DNA of 64,000 nt from assembly GCF_032464895.1 (NCBI RefSeq), contig NZ_JAWDIC010000001.1, forward strand, positions 2,294,001 to 2,358,000, written 5' to 3'. Below, piece by piece: positions 35,693 through 44,502 of the stretch (within the stretch, counting starts at the first letter, position 1; each line of letters starts with the position of its first letter). Source of the DNA: Phycicoccus sp. M110.8. GTDB taxonomy: Bacteria > Actinomycetota > Actinomycetes > Actinomycetales > Dermatophilaceae. Both the position numbers and the translations under genes were made by a program. The notes beneath the pieces were generated by a model, which saw nothing but the letters and a program-made list of their open reading frames with translations, ran no database searches and had not been told where the DNA came from.

Positions 35693-36705
35693 GGTGCCTC
35701 GCTGGTGTGGTGGCGGCGGTCGCGCAGCGGCACGTCCGGCATACCGACCGCGTCGAGGACCGGCCCGAGCAGGTCGTCCGCGGAGATGCCCTCGGCGAGC
35801 GCCTCGTACGACAGGACCAGCCGGTGGCGCATCACGTCGCGGGCGAGGTCGCGCACGTCCTGCGGGCGGGCGAAGTCGCGCCCGCGCAGGAACGCCAGGG
35901 CCTTGCCGGCCAGCACCAGGTTGATCGACGCGCGCGGGCTCGCGCCGAAGGAGATGAACCGCGCCAGCTCGCCCAGGCCCACCTCGGCCGGTGCACGGGT
36001 CGCGCTCGCGAGCCGCACGGCGTACTCGATCACCGCGGGGTCGACGTAGACCCGGTCGGTGCGGCGCTGGTACTCGATGAGCTGCTCGGTCGTCAGCACC
36101 TGCTGGGCCTTCTCGAACGTCGTCGTCATCCGCTCGACGACGACGAACTCCTCTGCGGCAGTGGGGTACCCGATGAGGACCTTGAGCATGAACCGGTCGA
36201 CCTGCGCCTCCGGCAGGGCGTACGTGCCCTCGGACTCGATCGGGTTCTGGGTCGCCATGACGAGGAACGGGTCGGGCGCCTGGTAGGTCTCGCGCCCGAT
36301 GGTCACCTGGCGCTCCTGCATCACCTCGAGCAGCGCGCTCTGCACCTTCGCCGGCGCCCGGTTGATCTCGTCGGCGAGGACGAGGTTGGCGAACACCGGG
36401 CCGAGCGAGACCTGGAAGTCGCCCTCCTTCTGGTTCCAGATGCGCGTGCCGACGACGTCGGCGGGCACGAGGTCCGGCGTGAACTGGATCCGCTGGAACT
36501 GGCCGCCGACGGCCTGCGCGAGCGTCTTGACCGCCATCGTCTTGGCCAGGCCGGGCACGCCCTCGACGAGCAGGTGCCCCCGGGCGAGGAGCGCGACGAG
36601 CATCCGCTCGAGCAGCTGGTCCTGCCCGACGATCGTCTTCTTCACCTCGTAGAGCGCCTGCTCGAGCGGGTGCTGCCGGCCGGGCTCGGGTCGGTGCGGG
36701 TCCAT
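35671..36705 (-). CDS. MoxR-family AAA+ ATPase
   Basis: 344 residues. Walker A is GVPGLAKT, Walker B LADEINRAP, sensor 1 ATQNPIESEGTY, and the C-terminal lid contains FGASPRASINLVLAGKALAF. It is the first gene of the MoxR-DUF58-VWA-VWA unit and likely powers its chaperone-like action. GGAGGAG lies 8 bases before the ATG. About 60 bases separate it from the HtrA-like protease upstream. Confidence 0.92.
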   Translation of the reverse strand: MDPHRPEPGRQHPLEQALYEVKKTIVGQDQLLERMLVALLARGHLLVEGVPGLAKTMAVKTLAQAVGGQFQRIQFTPDLVPADVVGTRIWNQKEGDFQVSLGPVFANLVLADEINRAPAKVQSALLEVMQERQVTIGRETYQAPDPFLVMATQNPIESEGTYALPEAQVDRFMLKVLIGYPTAAEEFVVVERMTTTFEKAQQVLTTEQLIEYQRRTDRVYVDPAVIEYAVRLASATRAPAEVGLGELARFISFGASPRASINLVLAGKALAFLRGRDFARPQDVRDLARDVMRHRLVLSYEALAEGISADDLLGPVLDAVGMPDVPLRDRRHHTSEAPWTPQPR

Positions 36706-36764
36706 GCGGTGCTCCTCCGGGTTTCCGACGGGGTCGTCGCGGTCGTGCGGACTGGGAAGTGTGG

Positions 36765-37628
36765 TCACTGCGGCGGGGCTCCGGCGGCGCCGCCGGCGGT
36801 GGCGATGGGCACCGCGAAGCCGATGCCGACGAAGAAGCTCTGGCGCGAGGGGTTGGCCAGGCCGGTGACGACACCGACGACCTGCCCGTCCCGGTCGAGC
36901 AGAGGGCCACCGGAGTTGCCGGGGTTGACGGCGGCGTCGAACTGGATGAGGTCCTTGAGGGTCCGGCCCTGCTCGACCTCGACGGTGCGACCCGTCGCCG
37001 AGACCACGCCCGCCGACAGGGAGTGGGTGAGCCCCAGCGGGTTCCCGAGGGCGAAGACCGGGTCGCCGACCTGCACCCCGCCGCCGAGGACCGCCGGGAC
37101 GAGCACCTGCGGCAGCCGGCTCGGCAGGAGCACGGCGATGTCGGAGGCCGCGTCCTGCTTCTCGACCGTGGCCGGCGAGCGGGTGCCGTCGGCGAAGGTC
37201 ACCTCGATGCTCGACGCCTTGGCGACCACGTGCAGAGCAGTGAGCACCGTGCCGTCCTGGGCGATGACGGTGCCCGCCCCGGTGGAGGTGCCGCCCGCGA
37301 GCCTCCCCTCGACCGTGACGAGGGACGGCCGGGCGGTGTCGTATGCCGTGGCCGCGTCGGGGGGTGCCTGCCGCGCCTTCTTCTCGGCGTCGGCGATGCC
37401 GTTGCGCACCGCCGCGTTGACGTCGGCCCTGGTCAGCGGCGGCGTGCCCGGACCGCGGGTGAGCGCCCACGTGCCGACGGCCAGGAGGGCGACGAGGAGC
37501 ACGACGGTGGCCACGAGGGCGCGGCCGCGGAGGCGGGGCAGCCGGTCGCGCCAGGGGCGGCGTGCGGGGTCGTCGACCGTCTCCCCCCTGGGCTCCCGGT
37601 CGACCGCAGGGAGCCCCAGCCGGTCCAC
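36765..37628 (-). CDS. Membrane-anchored HtrA-like serine protease without PDZ domain
   Basis: 287 residues. One N-terminal helix (ALVATVVLLVALLAVGTWAL) anchors an extracytoplasmic trypsin-like domain. The triad is visible: His133 in LTALHVVA, Asp163 in AASDIAVL and Ser239 in PGNSGGPL. The protein ends soon after the protease domain, so the PDZ domains of typical HtrA are absent. The start is GTG 37628, 7 bases after TACGCT. It lies just upstream of the MoxR unit and may share its envelope role. Confidence 0.88.
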   Translation of the reverse strand: MDRLGLPAVDREPRGETVDDPARRPWRDRLPRLRGRALVATVVLLVALLAVGTWALTRGPGTPPLTRADVNAAVRNGIADAEKKARQAPPDAATAYDTARPSLVTVEGRLAGGTSTGAGTVIAQDGTVLTALHVVAKASSIEVTFADGTRSPATVEKQDAASDIAVLLPSRLPQVLVPAVLGGGVQVGDPVFALGNPLGLTHSLSAGVVSATGRTVEVEQGRTLKDLIQFDAAVNPGNSGGPLLDRDGQVVGVVTGLANPSRQSFFVGIGFAVPIATAGGAAGAPPQ

Positions 37629-37635
37629 CCTTGCG

Positions 37636-37641
37636 AGCGTA
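37636..37641 (-). promoter_or_regulatory. -10 box of leaderless promoter, HtrA-like gene
   Basis: TACGCT on the minus strand, 7 bases (CGCAAGG) before the GTG at 37628. Confidence 0.6.
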
Positions 37642-37699
37642 CGTCCGAACGTCCCGGCGCGACACGGGTGCAGCGGTTTCACCGGAAGTTCTCAGGGTT

Positions 37700-37709
37700 G
37701 GGGGGGGGG
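37700..37709 (+). repeat. Homopolymer run of ten G
   Basis: Ten consecutive G in the gap between the divergent protease and paaK genes, about 75 bases before the paaK ATG. Confidence 0.8.
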
Positions 37710-37783
37710 GCGGCCGGCCACGGGGCCACGGTCGCGGGCACGCGGCATACCGGCGGGGGAGGAGCCGGTGCGAGGATGCGGCC

Positions 37784-39064
37784 ATGGACACCGTCGTCTC
37801 CACCGTCGAAGAGCTGCGCGCCCTCCAGCTGGACCGGCTGCGCTGGAGCCTTGCCCACGCGTACGAGAACGTCCCGCACTACCGCAAGGCCTTCGACGAC
37901 GCCGGCGTGCACCCGGACGACCTGCGCGAGCTGTCGGACCTCGCCCGCTTCCCCTTCACCGCCAAGGCGGACCTGCGCGACAACTACCCGTTCGGCATGT
38001 TCGCGGTCCCACGGGAGCAGGTCGTGCGCGTCCACGCCTCCAGCGGCACCACGGGACGCCCCACGGTGGTCGGCTACACCAAGGACGACATCGACACCTG
38101 GGCGGACGTCATGGCCCGCTCGATCGAGTCGGCCGGGGGCCGGCCGGGTGACGTGCTGCACGTCGTCTACGGCTACGGGCTGTTCACCGGTGGGCTCGGC
38201 GCGCACTACGGTGCCGAGCGGCTCGGCTGCACGGTGGTGCCCATCAGCGGCGGCATGACCGAGCGGCAGGTCCAACTCATCGTCGACTTCCGGCCGCGCG
38301 TGATCATGGTGACCCCGTCGTACTTCCTCGCGATCCTCGACGAGATGGAGGCGCAGGGGATCGACCCCAAGGACACCTCGCTCGAGATCGGCATCTTCGG
38401 GGCCGAGCCGTGGACCGAGGCGATGCGCGAGGAGGTGCAGCGCCGCTCGAACATCCGGGCCGTCGACATCTACGGCCTGTCCGAGGTCATGGGCCCCGGC
38501 GTCTCGCAGGAGTCCGGCGAGACGCAGGACGGGCTGCACATCTGGGAGGACCACTTCTACCCGGAGGTGGTCGACCCGATCACCGGTGAGGTCCTGCCCG
38601 ACGGCGAGGAGGGCGAGCTCGTCTTCACCTCGCTCACCAAGCAGGCGATGCCGGTCGTGCGCTACCGCACCCGCGACCTCACGACGCTGCTGCCCGGCAC
38701 CGCGCACCCGCAGTTCCGCCGCATGGCCAAGATCACCGGCCGCACCGACGACATGATGATCGTGCGCGGGGTCAACGTGTTCCCGTCGCAGGTCGAGGAG
38801 CACCTGCTCACGATCGAGGGGCTGACGCCGCACTACCTGTGCGTCCTCACCCGCCCGGGCCGGATGGACGAGCTCACGGTCCAGGTCGAGGCCGCGTCCG
38901 CGTCGTCGACGCCGGAGCAGCGTGCCGGTATGGCGCGCGACCTCGCCGCCCGAATCAAGCACCGGATCGGGGTGACCGTGCGGGTCGAGGTGCTCGACCC
39001 GCACAGCCTCGAGCGGTCGCTCGGCAAGGCCAAGCGGATCAGCGACCAGCGCCACCTGCGCTGA
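37784..39064 (+). CDS. paaK: Phenylacetate-CoA ligase
   Basis: Activates phenylacetate with CoA and ATP. 426 residues. The AMP-binding loop HASSGTTGRPTVVGYT, the aryl site YGYGLFTGGLGAHYGAE, and the C-terminal GRTDDMMIVRGVNVFPSQVEE are all typical. The rest of the phenylacetate pathway is not in the window, so the ligase may work with distant genes. The ATG at 37784 has no ribosome site; GAGGAT lies 6 bases before it. Confidence 0.92.
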   Translation: MDTVVSTVEELRALQLDRLRWSLAHAYENVPHYRKAFDDAGVHPDDLRELSDLARFPFTAKADLRDNYPFGMFAVPREQVVRVHASSGTTGRPTVVGYTKDDIDTWADVMARSIESAGGRPGDVLHVVYGYGLFTGGLGAHYGAERLGCTVVPISGGMTERQVQLIVDFRPRVIMVTPSYFLAILDEMEAQGIDPKDTSLEIGIFGAEPWTEAMREEVQRRSNIRAVDIYGLSEVMGPGVSQESGETQDGLHIWEDHFYPEVVDPITGEVLPDGEEGELVFTSLTKQAMPVVRYRTRDLTTLLPGTAHPQFRRMAKITGRTDDMMIVRGVNVFPSQVEEHLLTIEGLTPHYLCVLTRPGRMDELTVQVEAASASSTPEQRAGMARDLAARIKHRIGVTVRVEVLDPHSLERSLGKAKRISDQRHLR

Positions 39065-39069
39065 CTGAC

Positions 39070-39120
39070 CGGCCCGCCCGGCCCGCCCGGCCCTGGTTCG
39101 GGGCCCGGCGGGCGGGCCGC
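39070..39120 (+). terminator. GC-rich hairpin after paaK
   Basis: Repeated CGGCCCGCC units on the left can pair with GGCGGGCGGGCCG on the right around a TGGTTCG loop. No T-run follows. It is probably a terminator or a transcript stabiliser. Confidence 0.45.
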
Positions 39121-39142
39121 TGTGACCGCTCGGTGCGGGCGT

Positions 39143-39157
39143 TCGCCGTGGGCGGAC
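39143..39157 (-). repeat. Inverted copy of the 39.75-kb repeat
   Basis: TCGCCGTGGGCGGAC is the exact reverse complement of GTCCGCCCACGGCGA, which recurs downstream at 39755 and 39781. The pair flanks the unknown gene at 39203-39715. Confidence 0.75.
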
Positions 39158-39186
39158 GCGCCAGCACTTCCGTATGCCGTGTCGAT

Positions 39187-39203
39187 GAGTAATTCTTATT
39201 ACA
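39187..39203. promoter_or_regulatory. AT-rich inverted repeat at an unknown gene's start
   Basis: GTAAT-TCTT-ATTAC is an inverted repeat just before the ATG at 39203. It is one of the most AT-rich stretches in the window and may hold both a -10 box and an operator. Confidence 0.4.
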
Positions 39204-39715
39204 TGACCACACGCACTACTGCCGAGGCGTGGCTGGCCGGCCGCCTCCCGCAGGACTGGTTCACCGGCCCCGTCGAGGTCAGCCGCGACCGCGACGAGCT
39301 CATCCTCTGGGGCGACCTCGCCGTCCCCGAGCTGCCCGACGACGCCGACGAGGCCGACCGCGAGGTTGCGGCCCGCGCCCGCGCCAAGACCTTCCGCGAG
39401 GAGACCCGCGAGCGCCGCGTCGAGATCGCCCGCGAGCTCGAGCACCTCTCCGGCCGCAAAGTCAGCTGGGGTGTCCGCGTCGGCGGCCACGACGTGCTGT
39501 TCACCCACCTCGCCGCGCCGGTGATGACCCGGCTGCGCCAGCCCGAGCGCAGGGTCCTCGACACCCTGGTCGACGCCGGGGTCGCACGCTCGCGGGCGGA
39601 TGCGCTCGCCTGGTGCGTCAAGCTGGTCGGCGAGAAGTCGGACGCGTGGCTCGGAGAGCTGCGGGCGGCGATGGAGCACGTCGAGGAGGTCCGTCGCAAG
39701 GGCCCCGGCGACTGA
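39203..39715 (+). CDS. Protein of unknown function flanked by inverted repeats
   Basis: About 170 residues from ATG 39203; an in-frame ATG at 39185 adds six residues (MSNSYY). I do not recognise the family. The middle is acidic then strongly charged (DEADREVAARARAKTFREET), and the C-terminal segment RRVLDTLVDAGVARSRADAL resembles a ribbon-helix-helix-like region, which is only an impression. There is no signal or membrane helix. The promoter is unusually AT-rich, and matching inverted 15-mers lie on both sides of the gene, which suggests acquisition as a small cassette. Confidence 0.65.
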   Translation: MTTRTTAEAWLAGRLPQDWFTGPVEVSRDRDELILWGDLAVPELPDDADEADREVAARARAKTFREETRERRVEIARELEHLSGRKVSWGVRVGGHDVLFTHLAAPVMTRLRQPERRVLDTLVDAGVARSRADALAWCVKLVGEKSDAWLGELRAAMEHVEEVRRKGPGD

Positions 39716-39727
39716 CGACGGCGCTCT

Positions 39728-39821
39728 CGTCCGCCCGGGGCGGCGTGGCCTCTTGTCCGCCCACGGCGACGGAGCCCTGTGTCCGCCCACGGCGACGGAG
39801 CCCTTTGTCCGCCCACGGCGG
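39728..39821 (+). repeat. 26-bp tandem repeats before clpC
   Basis: TGTCCGCCCACGGCGACGG-type units start at 39754, 39780 and 39806, with a degenerate fourth at 39728, all in a 26-base register. They occupy the front of the 309-base gap between the unknown gene and clpC. The remainder (39822-40024) holds the clpC promoter and nothing else recognised. Confidence 0.8.
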
Positions 39822-39986
39822 AATTGAGCCGACCCGACTCAGGGCCGGGAACAGGGTGGCGAACCGCCGCGTTGCGCACGGTGAGCCACCTGACCGGCCC
39901 GCAGGACGGACGTGGGAGGGGTGGCCCGTTCGTCCCGATCCCGTATCGGTCGCCGAATGGGACGCGCCACGGTCAGGCAGCACGGA

Positions 39987-39992
39987 TAGCAT
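39987..39992 (+). promoter_or_regulatory. Candidate -10 box for clpC
   Basis: TAGCAT, about 33 bases before the ATG at 40025; AGGAG lies in the leader. No clear -35 or ClgR site was found. Confidence 0.4.
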
Positions 39993-40024
39993 CGAGATGA
40001 TCTCGATAGGCAGGAGCAGAAGAG

Positions 40025-42547
40025 ATGTTTGAACGGTTCACCGATCGGGCCCGGAGGGTGGTCGTGCTCGCGCAGGAAGAGGCGCGCATGCTCAACCACA
40101 ACTACATCGGGACCGAGCACATCCTGCTCGGCCTCATCCACGAGGGTGAGGGTGTCGCCTCCAAGGCCCTTGAGAGCCTTGGCATCTCGCTGGAGTCGGT
40201 CCGCGAGCAGGTCCAGGAGATCATCGGCCAGGGGCAGCAGGCCCCGAGCGGCCACATCCCCTTCACGCCGCGTGCGAAGAAGGTCCTCGAGCTGAGCCTG
40301 CGCGAGGCGCTGCAGCTCGGCCACAACTACATCGGCACCGAGCACATCCTGCTCGGGCTCATCCGCGAGGGCGAGGGCGTCGCCGCCCAGGTCCTCGTCA
40401 AGCTGGGCGCGGACCTCAACCGCGTGCGCCAGCAGGTCATCCAGCTCATCTCCGGCTACCAGGGCAAGGAGGGTGGCGCGACCGCCGGCGTCGGCGCAGG
40501 CGTCCAGCAGGAGGGCACTCCCGCCGGTTCGCTGGTGCTCGACCAGTTCGGCCGCAACCTCACCATGGCCGCCCGCGAGGGCAAGCTCGACCCGGTCATC
40601 GGGCGCGAGAAGGAGATCGAGCGGGTCATGCAGGTGCTGTCCCGCCGCACCAAGAACAACCCCGTCCTCATCGGCGAGCCCGGTGTCGGCAAGACGGCGG
40701 TCGTCGAGGGCCTGGCCCAGGACATCGTCAAGGGCGAGGTGCCCGAGACCCTCAAGGACAAGCAGCTTTACACCCTCGACCTCGGCGCGCTCGTCGCCGG
40801 CAGCCGCTACCGCGGTGACTTCGAGGAGCGGCTGAAGAAGGTCCTCAAGGAGATCCGCACCCGTGGCGACATCATCCTGTTCATCGACGAGATCCACACC
40901 CTCGTGGGTGCGGGTGCCGCCGAGGGCGCGATCGACGCCGCCAGCATCCTCAAGCCGATGCTGGCCCGGGGTGAGCTCCAGACCATCGGTGCGACCACCC
41001 TCGACGAGTACCGCAAGCACATCGAGAAGGACTCGGCGCTCGAGCGCCGCTTCCAGCCGATCCAGGTTGCCGAGCCCACGCTGAGCCACGCGATCGAGAT
41101 CCTCAAGGGCCTGCGCGACCGCTACGAGGCGCACCACCGCGTGTCCATCACGGACGCCGCGCTGGTCTCCGCGGCCAACCTCGCCGACCGGTACATCAAC
41201 GACCGGTTCCTGCCGGACAAGGCCATCGACCTCATCGACGAGGCGGGCGCGCGACTGCGCATCCGCCGGATGACCGCACCGCCGGACCTGCGCGAGTTCG
41301 ACGAGAAGATCGCCTCGGTGCGGCTCGAGAAGGAGTCGGCCATCGACGGGCAGGACTTCGAGAAGGCCGCGCGCCTGCGCGACGACGAGAAGAAGCTGCT
41401 CGCCCAGAAGGCCGAGCGTGAGTCGCAGTGGAAGTCCGGCGACATGGACGTCGTGGCCGAGGTCGACGAGGAGCTCATCGCCGAGGTCCTGGCTGCCAGC
41501 ACCGGCATCCCGGTCTTCAAGCTCACCGAGGAGGAGTCCTCGCGGCTGCTCCACATGGAGGACGAGCTGCACAAGCGCATCGTCGGCATGGATGACGCCA
41601 TCAAGGCGCTGTCCCAGGCGATCCGCCGCACCCGCGCCGGCCTGAAGGACCCGCGTCGTCCCGGTGGCTCGTTCATCTTCGCCGGCCCGACCGGTGTCGG
41701 TAAGACCGAGCTGGCCAAGACGCTCGCCGAGTTCCTCTTCGGCGACGAGGACAGCCTGATCCAGCTCGACATGAGCGAGTTCTCCGAGAAGCACACCGTC
41801 TCGCGGCTGTTCGGCTCGCCTCCCGGCTACGTCGGGTACGAGGAGGGCGGCCAGCTCACCGAGAAGGTGCGGCGCAAGCCGTTCTCGGTCGTGCTCTTCG
41901 ACGAGGTCGAGAAGGCCCACCCGGACATCTTCAACAGCCTGCTGCAGGTGCTCGAGGACGGCCGCCTCACCGACTCCCAGGGTCGGATGGTCGACTTCAA
42001 GAACACCGTGATCATCATGACCACGAACCTCGGCACCCGTGACATCGCCAAGGGCGTCTCGCTCGGCTTCTCCGCCGGGCCGGACTCCCGCAGCGACTAC
42101 GAGCGGATGAAGAACAAGGTGCAGGACGAGCTCAAGCAGCACTTCCGCCCCGAGTTCCTCAACCGGGTCGACGACACGATCGTCTTCCCGCAGCTCACGC
42201 AGGCCGAGATCGTCGCCATCGTGGACCTCGAGATCGCCAAGCTCGACAAGCGGCTCAAGGACAAGGACATGGGCATCGAGCTCACCATCGACGCCAAGAA
42301 CCTCCTGGCGAAGAAGGGCTACGACCCGGTCCTCGGCGCCCGTCCGCTGCGTCGCACGATCCAGCGCGAGATCGAGGACGTGCTCTCCGAGAAGATCCTC
42401 TACGGCGAGCTCAAGGCCGGCGAGCTGGTCCTGGTCAAGACCGAGGGCGAGGGCAAGGCGGAGACGTTCACCTTCACCGGCACCCCGCACCCCGGCAGCC
42501 TCGACCTCCCGGTCGTGGAGACCGTGGGCGACGCCGCCGAGGGCTGA
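40025..42547 (+). CDS. clpC: ATP-dependent Clp protease ATPase subunit ClpC
   Basis: Unfoldase that feeds the ClpP protease. 840 residues. Two Clp-N repeats (about 1-150) are followed by AAA domain 1 with Walker A GEPGVGKT (about 218), a UVR/middle segment ([20 protein letters not shown]), and AAA domain 2 with Walker A GPTGVGKT (about 555). The ClpP loop region near [11 protein letters not shown] is present. In relatives clpC follows lsr2 closely; here about 12 kb of repair and envelope genes lie between. A double hairpin follows the stop. Confidence 0.97.
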   Translation: MFERFTDRARRVVVLAQEEARMLNHNYIGTEHILLGLIHEGEGVASKALESLGISLESVREQVQEIIGQGQQAPSGHIPFTPRAKKVLELSLREALQLGHNYIGTEHILLGLIREGEGVAAQVLVKLGADLNRVRQQVIQLISGYQGKEGGATAGVGAGVQQEGTPAGSLVLDQFGRNLTMAAREGKLDPVIGREKEIERVMQVLSRRTKNNPVLIGEPGVGKTAVVEGLAQDIVKGEVPETLKDKQLYTLDLGALVAGSRYRGDFEERLKKVLKEIRTRGDIILFIDEIHTLVGAGAAEGAIDAASILKPMLARGELQTIGATTLDEYRKHIEKDSALERRFQPIQVAEPTLSHAIEILKGLRDRYEAHHRVSITDAALVSAANLADRYINDRFLPDKAIDLIDEAGARLRIRRMTAPPDLREFDEKIASVRLEKESAIDGQDFEKAARLRDDEKKLLAQKAERESQWKSGDMDVVAEVDEELIAEVLAASTGIPVFKLTEEESSRLLHMEDELHKRIVGMDDAIKALSQAIRRTRAGLKDPRRPGGSFIFAGPTGVGKTELAKTLAEFLFGDEDSLIQLDMSEFSEKHTVSRLFGSPPGYVGYEEGGQLTEKVRRKPFSVVLFDEVEKAHPDIFNSLLQVLEDGRLTDSQGRMVDFKNTVIIMTTNLGTRDIAKGVSLGFSAGPDSRSDYERMKNKVQDELKQHFRPEFLNRVDDTIVFPQLTQAEIVAIVDLEIAKLDKRLKDKDMGIELTIDAKNLLAKKGYDPVLGARPLRRTIQREIEDVLSEKILYGELKAGELVLVKTEGEGKAETFTFTGTPHPGSLDLPVVETVGDAAEG

Positions 42548-42562
42548 GCCGAGACCTCCCAG

Positions 42563-42598
42563 CCGGTATGCCGCGTGGGCGACCACGCGGCATACCGG
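42563..42598. repeat. Perfect 16-bp inverted repeat carrying GGTATGCC in both arms
   Basis: CCGGTATGCCGCGTGG, a GCGA loop, then the exact complement. It contains one copy of the window-wide GTATGCC motif on each arm and lies 15 bases after the clpC stop. Confidence 0.85.
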
Positions 42599-42609
42599 AA
42601 CCGCACGAA

Positions 42610-42642
42610 GGGGCGGCACCCCGAACGGGTGCCGCCCCTTTC
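42610..42642 (+). terminator. Rho-independent terminator of clpC
   Basis: GGGGCGGCACCC-CGAAC-GGGTGCCGCCCC, a perfect 12-bp stem followed by TTTCGT. Confidence 0.85.
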
Positions 42643-42732
42643 GTCGTCGTGGCGGCGGTCAGGCCAGCCGCTGGTCGGGCGACACGGGCGGCGGTCCGGA
42701 CCCTCGTGGTCCGGGCCGCCGTGGTGTCCCCC

Positions 42733-42738
42733 TACTCT
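42733..42738 (+). promoter_or_regulatory. -10 box of leaderless promoter, LCP gene
   Basis: TACTCT followed by 7 bases (GGTGACC) and the GTG at 42746. Confidence 0.6.
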
Positions 42739-42745
42739 GGTGACC

Positions 42746-43921
42746 GTGCGTTTCGAGAACCTTCCCCGTCGTTCCGTGGTCCTGGGCGGTGCCGCAGCCT
42801 CACTGGTGCTGGCCGCCTGCTCCAAGGCGAAGCCCAAGCCAGCCCCGTCGAGTACTTCCTCGACGACGACGACACCGACGACCCCCCTAGCCAAGCCCCG
42901 TGTGAGCGGTGCCGGCCTGCCGGCGGACCTGCTGACCGTGCTGACCTCCCTCTACCTCGGTGGCTCCGTACCCGCCTCGGGCGCCGTCGCCGCCGCATTG
43001 GGCAAGCGCAAGCCGGTCGCCCAGCCGCCGAAGGTCGTGGGCACGACGGGGGCGTGGAAGGGCACGCCCATCGCCACCGTCACCTCCGGCAAGGACGTCA
43101 CCCTGCTGGTCAAGGGCGGCAAGGGCTGGACCGTCGCCGGCGGCTGGTGGCCGTCGCTGGCGGTGGTACGTCCCCCGATGAAGGTCATGAAGGTTCTCGC
43201 TATCGGGTCCGACGCGCGCAACCCGCAGCCGGTGACCAAGTGCCGCGGCGATGCGATCCACATCATCGGCGTTGACCCCGCCAGGGGAGTCGGGGGCATC
43301 GTGGGCATCCCGCGGGACTCGTGGGTCCCGCTGGCCGGCGGCGGCAGCGCAAAGATCAACGCCGCCCTCGTCTTCGGCGGCGTGTCCGGGATGGTGCACT
43401 CGGTAGAGCATGTGTCGGGAGTCGCGATCGACGGCTACGTCATCACCGGATTCAAGGGATTCCGCGGCATGGTCTCCAGTCTCGGCGGCATCGTGGTGAG
43501 CTATCCTCGAGCGCTCAGGAGCAACGACGGCTACCAGATTCTGAGGGCCGGGACAAACCGGCTCGACGCCAAGCACGCCCTGGGCTTCGCCCGCGAGCGA
43601 AAGCACCTGCCGAACGGTGACTTCGGCCGGTCGGCCAACCAGGGCCTGCTCATCAAAGCGGGGGTGGCGATGGCACAGCGGGCAGGCATCGCCGGCCTGG
43701 CCGGTCTCCTGTCGAAGATGGGCCCGTGGCTGCAGACGAATCTGTCGGTCGAAGAGGTCCTCAACCTGTCGGCGAGCCTGTACCTCTCGCCGGCAGCGAA
43801 GATCCCCAACAAGGTCGTCCCCGGTGACGTCGGCACCCGCGACGGCCAGTCGGTCGTCCTGCTGGGCGGCGGGGCCAGGTCGGTCTTCGCCGACATGCGG
43901 GACGGCCACCTCCGTGCCTGA
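42746..43921 (+). CDS. LytR-CpsA-Psr (LCP) family lipoprotein
   Basis: About 391 residues. The start MRFENLPRRSVVLGGAAASL has a twin-arginine-like pair and ends in a lipobox, VLAACSK, then a Ser/Thr-rich linker. The LCP core is seen as VLAIGSDARNP, CRGDAIHIIGVDPARG, GIVGIPRDSWV and KINAAL. LCP enzymes attach secondary polymers to peptidoglycan. The C-terminal region after about 300 is an added helical part. Its base composition in places (GCAAAGATC, CATGTGTCG) is slightly less GC-rich than its neighbours. Its stop overlaps the next gene by 8 bases. Confidence 0.85.
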   Translation: MRFENLPRRSVVLGGAAASLVLAACSKAKPKPAPSSTSSTTTTPTTPLAKPRVSGAGLPADLLTVLTSLYLGGSVPASGAVAAALGKRKPVAQPPKVVGTTGAWKGTPIATVTSGKDVTLLVKGGKGWTVAGGWWPSLAVVRPPMKVMKVLAIGSDARNPQPVTKCRGDAIHIIGVDPARGVGGIVGIPRDSWVPLAGGGSAKINAALVFGGVSGMVHSVEHVSGVAIDGYVITGFKGFRGMVSSLGGIVVSYPRALRSNDGYQILRAGTNRLDAKHALGFARERKHLPNGDFGRSANQGLLIKAGVAMAQRAGIAGLAGLLSKMGPWLQTNLSVEEVLNLSASLYLSPAAKIPNKVVPGDVGTRDGQSVVLLGGGARSVFADMRDGHLRA

Positions 43922-44414
43922 CGTCCTCGTCCGGCCGGCACGCGCGGCGGACATCCGGACGATCCGGGAGATCGTCCGGCCCCTTGCCGAGTCCCGGGTG
44001 CTCGTCTCCAAGGACGCGGTGACGTACTACGAGGCGCTGCAGGAGTTCCGCGTCGCCGAGCTCGACGGGATCGTCGTGGGCTGTGGTGCCCTGCACGTCA
44101 TGTGGGAGGACCTCGCCGAGATCCGCACGCTGGCCGTCCGACCCGAGGCCAAGGGATCGGGGGTCGGTGGCCGGCTGCTCGACGCGCTGGTCGAGGACGC
44201 GAGGGCGCTGGGGCTGAGCCGGTTGTTCTGCCTCACCTTCGAGGTCGACTTCTTCGCCCGCCACGGGTTCGAGGTGATCGAGGGCCAGGCCGTGGACCCC
44301 GCGGTGTATGCCGAGCTCGTGCGCTCCTACGACGAGGGGGTGGCCGAGTTCCTCGACCTCGAGCGGGTCAAGCCCAACACCCTCGGCAACACCCGCATGC
44401 TGCGGACCCTCTGA
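43914..44414 (+). CDS. argA: Short-type N-acetylglutamate synthase (ArgA-like GNAT)
   Basis: About 166 residues. The segment VRPARAADIRTIREIVRPLA, then GALHVMWEDLAEIRTLAVRP and RLFCLTFEVDFFARHGFEV match the short GNAT-only ArgA of actinobacteria, which makes N-acetylglutamate for arginine synthesis. The acetyl-CoA loop is KGSGVGGRLL. GTG 43914 is inside the end of the LCP gene. Confidence 0.82.
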   Translation: MPDVLVRPARAADIRTIREIVRPLAESRVLVSKDAVTYYEALQEFRVAELDGIVVGCGALHVMWEDLAEIRTLAVRPEAKGSGVGGRLLDALVEDARALGLSRLFCLTFEVDFFARHGFEVIEGQAVDPAVYAELVRSYDEGVAEFLDLERVKPNTLGNTRMLRTL

Positions 44415-44451
44415 ACCGCGTCATCGGCCCCGCCCGACCTCCTCGGCGCCC

Positions 44452-44487
44452 TAGGGTGGCGGCGTGGCCGGGGGACGGCCGCAGTGA
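44452..44487 (+). promoter_or_regulatory. Promoter with leaderless 7-codon leader ORF
   Basis: TAGGGT (44452-44457), 6 bases, then GTG at 44464 opening MAGGRPQ-stop (44464-44487). The main gene follows with its own AGGAGGGG and ATG at 44503. Leaderless translation of the small ORF would end 15 bases before that ATG. Confidence 0.4.
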
Positions 44488-44502
44488 CAGGAGGGGATCG
44501 GG

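Noticed and set aside
39830-39900. A ClgR operator before clpC (GCGAAC-N6-GTTGCGC)
   Set aside because: The half sites are in the reverse arrangement to the ClgR consensus as I know it, and one arm has an extra base.
39839-42619. A 926-codon open frame opposite clpC
   Set aside because: Translation is repetitive L/V/D/E-rich text without any fold signature; it is a shadow of clpC.
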